Part shown: positions 62,000 through 64,000 of the stretch, in pieces
Layout: every line of letters starts with the position of its first letter
Numbering within the stretch: the first letter of the stretch is position 1
Assembly (NCBI RefSeq): GCF_039526245.1
Contig: NZ_BAAAIV010000001.1
Coordinates: 130,631 to 194,630, forward strand
Source of the DNA: Arthrobacter_H rhombi
GTDB taxonomy: Bacteria > Actinomycetota > Actinomycetes > Actinomycetales > Micrococcaceae
Length of the DNA: 64,000 bases
Direction: 5' to 3'
Program-made: the position numbers and the translations under genes
Notes under the pieces: model-generated
What the model was told of the DNA's origin: nothing
Seen by the model: the letters and a program-made list of their open reading frames with translations, nothing else
The model's database searches: none

Positions 62000-63295
62000 T
62001 TAGGCCGGACTCCTGCCTTCTGGGCGGCCCCGGCCGCCGCCTCGGTGAAGCAGCATGAGCCAGAGCGTCAGGACCGCTGCTGCCAGTGCCATCGCAGCCA
62101 AGGCCAGGAGTGTCGGCTTCTCCCCCCAGCCGCTGATCAACGAGGTACCCCAGACGGGGGCTGCGGCTTGGGCCAGCAGGGATGGAAGGGCTATCCGTCC
62201 CATGGTCCGTGCGTAGCGTTCCTGTCCGACGAGGGCCAGGGGAACGGTGCCGTTGGCGATGGAGTTCAGGCCGATCCCCGCCCCATACACGACCATGGGC
62301 AGGAGTAGTGGTCCGAGCCCGAGAGCCAGGAGCGCGAGGGCGGTTGTGATGGCCGTGACCGCCGTGAGCATGGTCCACAACGGATGGTGTCGCCGGGCGA
62401 GGGTGAATTCAACGAGCCGGGCGCCCACCTGCGAGGGGCCGATGGTGGCGGCCAGGCCAACGGCGACGGCGCCGCTGGCTCCCAGTGGCGCCAGCAGCGT
62501 GAAGACGTGCACCGACACGACCGCCGATACGGAGGTGCCGAGTGTGGTGATGAGGGCTATGAGCGCCACGGGCAGCCACAGCGGGCCAGGCTGCCGGGCA
62601 CTGGCCGGCGGGTTCTGGTTGGGTTCTGCTGCTGGTTCGGGGCGGGCTTTGCCGTGCGGGGCGAGGAGCACATACAGCGGGAAGGTGACCAGCAGATGGG
62701 CCGCGGCGTATGCCGCGCAGGTCCACCGCCAACCGAATTCGTTGGACAGCAGGGTGGTCAATGGCCAGCAGGCGGTGCTGGCGAAGCCGCCGAACAGCGT
62801 CAGGGCGGTGATGGAGGAGCGGGCCGTGGCCCCGTAGGCATGGCCCAGGACCGCGAATGCCCCGCTGTAGAGGCCGCCGCTCATGCCGGCTCCGAGGATG
62901 ACCCACGCGCCGAGGTAGAGCCATTGGTTGGGTGCCAGGGAGAGGGTGGCGAGCCCGCCGGCCAACAGCAGGGCGCTTGCCGCCAGGACCTCTCGGCCAT
63001 GGTTGCGCGAAACCAGGGAACCGATGGCGGACGAGCCCAGCGCCGCGACGAGCAGTGCCACGGAAACACCGCCGACGACCCAGGGATGTGGCCATCCGGT
63101 GTCGGCGGCTATCGGGGCTGCCAGCGGGGCTAGCAGGTAGAACGTCGAGCCCCACGACAGGATCTGCCCGAGGCCAAGGCCCGCGATGACGACGCCCCGC
63201 CGCGCAGGTGGGCCGCCGCCCGGACCGAATCCGGGCGCCCGCGTTGCCCGCCGGCCGCCCGGAGGGGCGGACAGGGGTTTGGCGGGAGGTTCCAC
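62000..63295 (-). CDS. MFS transporter, arsR-linked
   Basis: 431 residues, about twelve helices, major facilitator superfamily. N-terminal half with LGLGQILSWGSTFYLLAPLA, MFS loop motif SRNHGREVL, and a central cytoplasmic loop rich in Pro/Glu (KARPEPAAEPNQN). GTG at 63295 is the base next to the arsR stop, so translation is probably coupled. The link to arsR suggests export of arsenic compounds or another toxic anion; the sequence itself does not show substrate. Confidence 0.82.
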   Translation of the reverse strand: MEPPAKPLSAPPGGRRATRAPGFGPGGGPPARRGVVIAGLGLGQILSWGSTFYLLAPLAAPIAADTGWPHPWVVGGVSVALLVAALGSSAIGSLVSRNHGREVLAASALLLAGGLATLSLAPNQWLYLGAWVILGAGMSGGLYSGAFAVLGHAYGATARSSITALTLFGGFASTACWPLTTLLSNEFGWRWTCAAYAAAHLLVTFPLYVLLAPHGKARPEPAAEPNQNPPASARQPGPLWLPVALIALITTLGTSVSAVVSVHVFTLLAPLGASGAVAVGLAATIGPSQVGARLVEFTLARRHHPLWTMLTAVTAITTALALLALGLGPLLLPMVVYGAGIGLNSIANGTVPLALVGQERYARTMGRIALPSLLAQAAAPVWGTSLISGWGEKPTLLALAAMALAAAVLTLWLMLLHRGGGRGRPEGRSPA

Positions 63296-63646
63296 CTACA
63301 GGGCGAGGATGCTTTGCGAAGCGGCTTCCAGCGCCCCGGGAACCAGGGAGTAGTACGACCAGGTGCCGCGCTTCTCGCGGTTCAGCAACCCGGCGTCGAC
63401 CAGGATCTTCAGGTGGTGGGAGACCGTGGGCTGGCCCAGGTCCAGTGGTTCGGTCAGGTCGCAGACGCACGCCTCGCCACCCTCGCCGGACTTGACGATG
63501 GAAAGCAGCCGCAAGCGGTTCGGATCCGAGAGCGCCTTCAGGATGCGCGCCGTGGCTTGGGCCTCGATGGCATCGAGTGCCGGACCACCGGCTGGCTCGC
63601 AACAAGGCGCGCCGGTGCGTGTTTCGGGTGCCAGCAGGGTTTCCAT
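63296..63646 (-). CDS. arsR: ArsR-family metalloregulator
   Basis: 116 residues, winged HTH repressor. The metal site motif ACVCDLTEPL is in the recognition-helix region as in As(III)-sensing ArsR, with a further CC pair (GAPCCEPAGG) near the N-terminus. DNA-binding helix QPTVSHHLKILVDAGL. ATG at 63646 is preferred; an in-frame start at 63709 would lie within the operator. It represses the divergent efflux gene and probably itself and the MFS gene. Confidence 0.92.
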   Translation of the reverse strand: METLLAPETRTGAPCCEPAGGPALDAIEAQATARILKALSDPNRLRLLSIVKSGEGGEACVCDLTEPLDLGQPTVSHHLKILVDAGLLNREKRGTWSYYSLVPGALEAASQSILAL

Positions 63647-63664
63647 GGCCCCATTGTGCCATGG

Positions 63665-63717
63665 ATTGACATTTGTCGATATAGGTGTGGATACTTCTTG
63701 CATCGACAACCGTCAAT
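63665..63717. promoter_or_regulatory. arsR/acr3 divergent operators
   Basis: ATTGACATTTGTCGAT (63665-63680) and ATCGACAACCGTCAAT (63702-63717) are inverted copies with 14 of 16 positions matching. Each is itself an imperfect palindrome (TYGACANNNGTCRA). TTGCAT (63698-63703) with TATTGG 18 bp on is a possible acr3 promoter, overlapping the second site. Confidence 0.6.
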
Positions 63718-63743
63718 CCGATATTGGATATTCAAGGAGCCTC

Positions 63744-64000
63744 GTGAACACCGAGACCACCGCACCTGCCGTCCCGGGGGAGGCCGCCGTCGCAGGCAAG
63801 CTCTCCACCCTGGATCGGTTCCTGCCTGTTTGGATCATCGCGGCGATGGCCGCCGGCCTGCTGCTGGGCAGGTTCATCCCCGGGCTGGATTCGGCCTTGG
63901 ATGCGGTGAAGATCGGCTCGGTGTCCCTGCCGATTGCCATCGGCTTGCTGGTGATGATGTATCCGGTCCTGGCGAAGGTCCGCTACAACGAAACCGGCCG
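63744..64000 (+). CDS. acr3: ACR3-family arsenite efflux transporter, N-terminal part
   Basis: Exports As(III) across the membrane. Only the first 85 residues are in the window. LSTLDRFLPVWIIAAMAAGLLLG and SLPIAIGLLVMMYPVLAKVRY (in shorter blocks) are typical of ACR3 (often named ArsB). GTG at 63744 with AAGGAG four bases upstream. Divergent from arsR, with shared operators. Confidence 0.9.
   Translation, partial: MNTETTAPAVPGEAAVAGKLSTLDRFLPVWIIAAMAAGLLLGRFIPGLDSALDAVKIGSVSLPIAIGLLVMMYPVLAKVRYNETG

Noticed and set aside
57624..62000. Direct repeat of the tRNA 3' end (attR)
   Set aside because: I looked for copies of TTCGAGTCCGACTGGGGGTA downstream and saw none in the window.

Overview
The window is high-GC chromosomal DNA of an actinobacterium, most likely Micrococcaceae (Arthrobacter sensu lato). 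This rests on a monomeric NADP-isocitrate dehydrogenase, an MmsAB/ChvE sugar importer, a ZTP riboswitch ahead of glyA-folD, and the block mazG - eno - DivIC-like gene - DUF501 - Ppx/GppA - subtilase - NDH-2 - tRNA. GTG and TTG starts are common. So is a TANNNT -10 box only 6-7 nt before the start codon, which suggests leaderless mRNAs.

Layout. 1-7.7 kb: the 3' part of icd, a minus-strand dipeptide/oligopeptide ABC operon and a bile-acid:sodium symporter homologue. 7.7-13 kb: a minus-strand ROK-mmsA-mmsB-chvE sugar uptake cluster. 13.1-18.2 kb: minus-strand metabolic genes (glutamate-cysteine ligase family protein, Gfo/Idh/MocA oxidoreductase, gamma-carbonic anhydrase-like protein, purU, flavoprotein). 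18.4-20.7 kb: ZTP riboswitch, glyA, folD. With purU next door this is a one-carbon/folate locus. 20.9-23.1 kb: NarL-type two-component pair and a SHOCT membrane protein. 23.2-25.1 kb: an unrecognised 613-residue membrane-anchored, coiled-coil and disordered protein with internal repeats. 25.2-34 kb: desaturase, DrrAB-like exporter, VOC protein with a coupled 51-residue ORF, xth, trpS, 2'-5' RNA ligase family protein, YihY/BrkB. 34-37.6 kb: sdhCDAB (minus). 37.8-40.2 kb: manC and an M20 amidohydrolase. 40.4-49.6 kb: a BMP-type nucleoside importer with cdd, deoA and add, with a DedA gene between deoA and add; a 47-base run of N (assembly gap) lies between the lipoprotein and ATPase genes. 49.6-57.5 kb: mazG to ndh.

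57.5-61.1 kb is the accessory part. A tRNA with a UAA anticodon but a short variable loop is followed by a tyrosine recombinase broken by stops and frameshifts, an excisionase-like HTH gene, a frameshifted small mobile-element-type ORF, and a secreted prokaryotic phospholipase A2 whose frame is broken by one extra C just before the catalytic CARHD motif. Then come a small membrane protein, a remnant resembling the start of an SRAP peptidase, and a Cys-rich mini-protein. The window ends with a divergent arsenic locus: arsR-MFS on minus and an ACR3-type efflux gene on plus, cut by the window end.

Most of the window is ordinary core metabolism. I see no complete new defence or biosynthetic system. 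The best candidates for something new are the decayed tRNA-linked island with its phospholipase, the class-I tRNA(UAA), and the 613-residue repeat protein.
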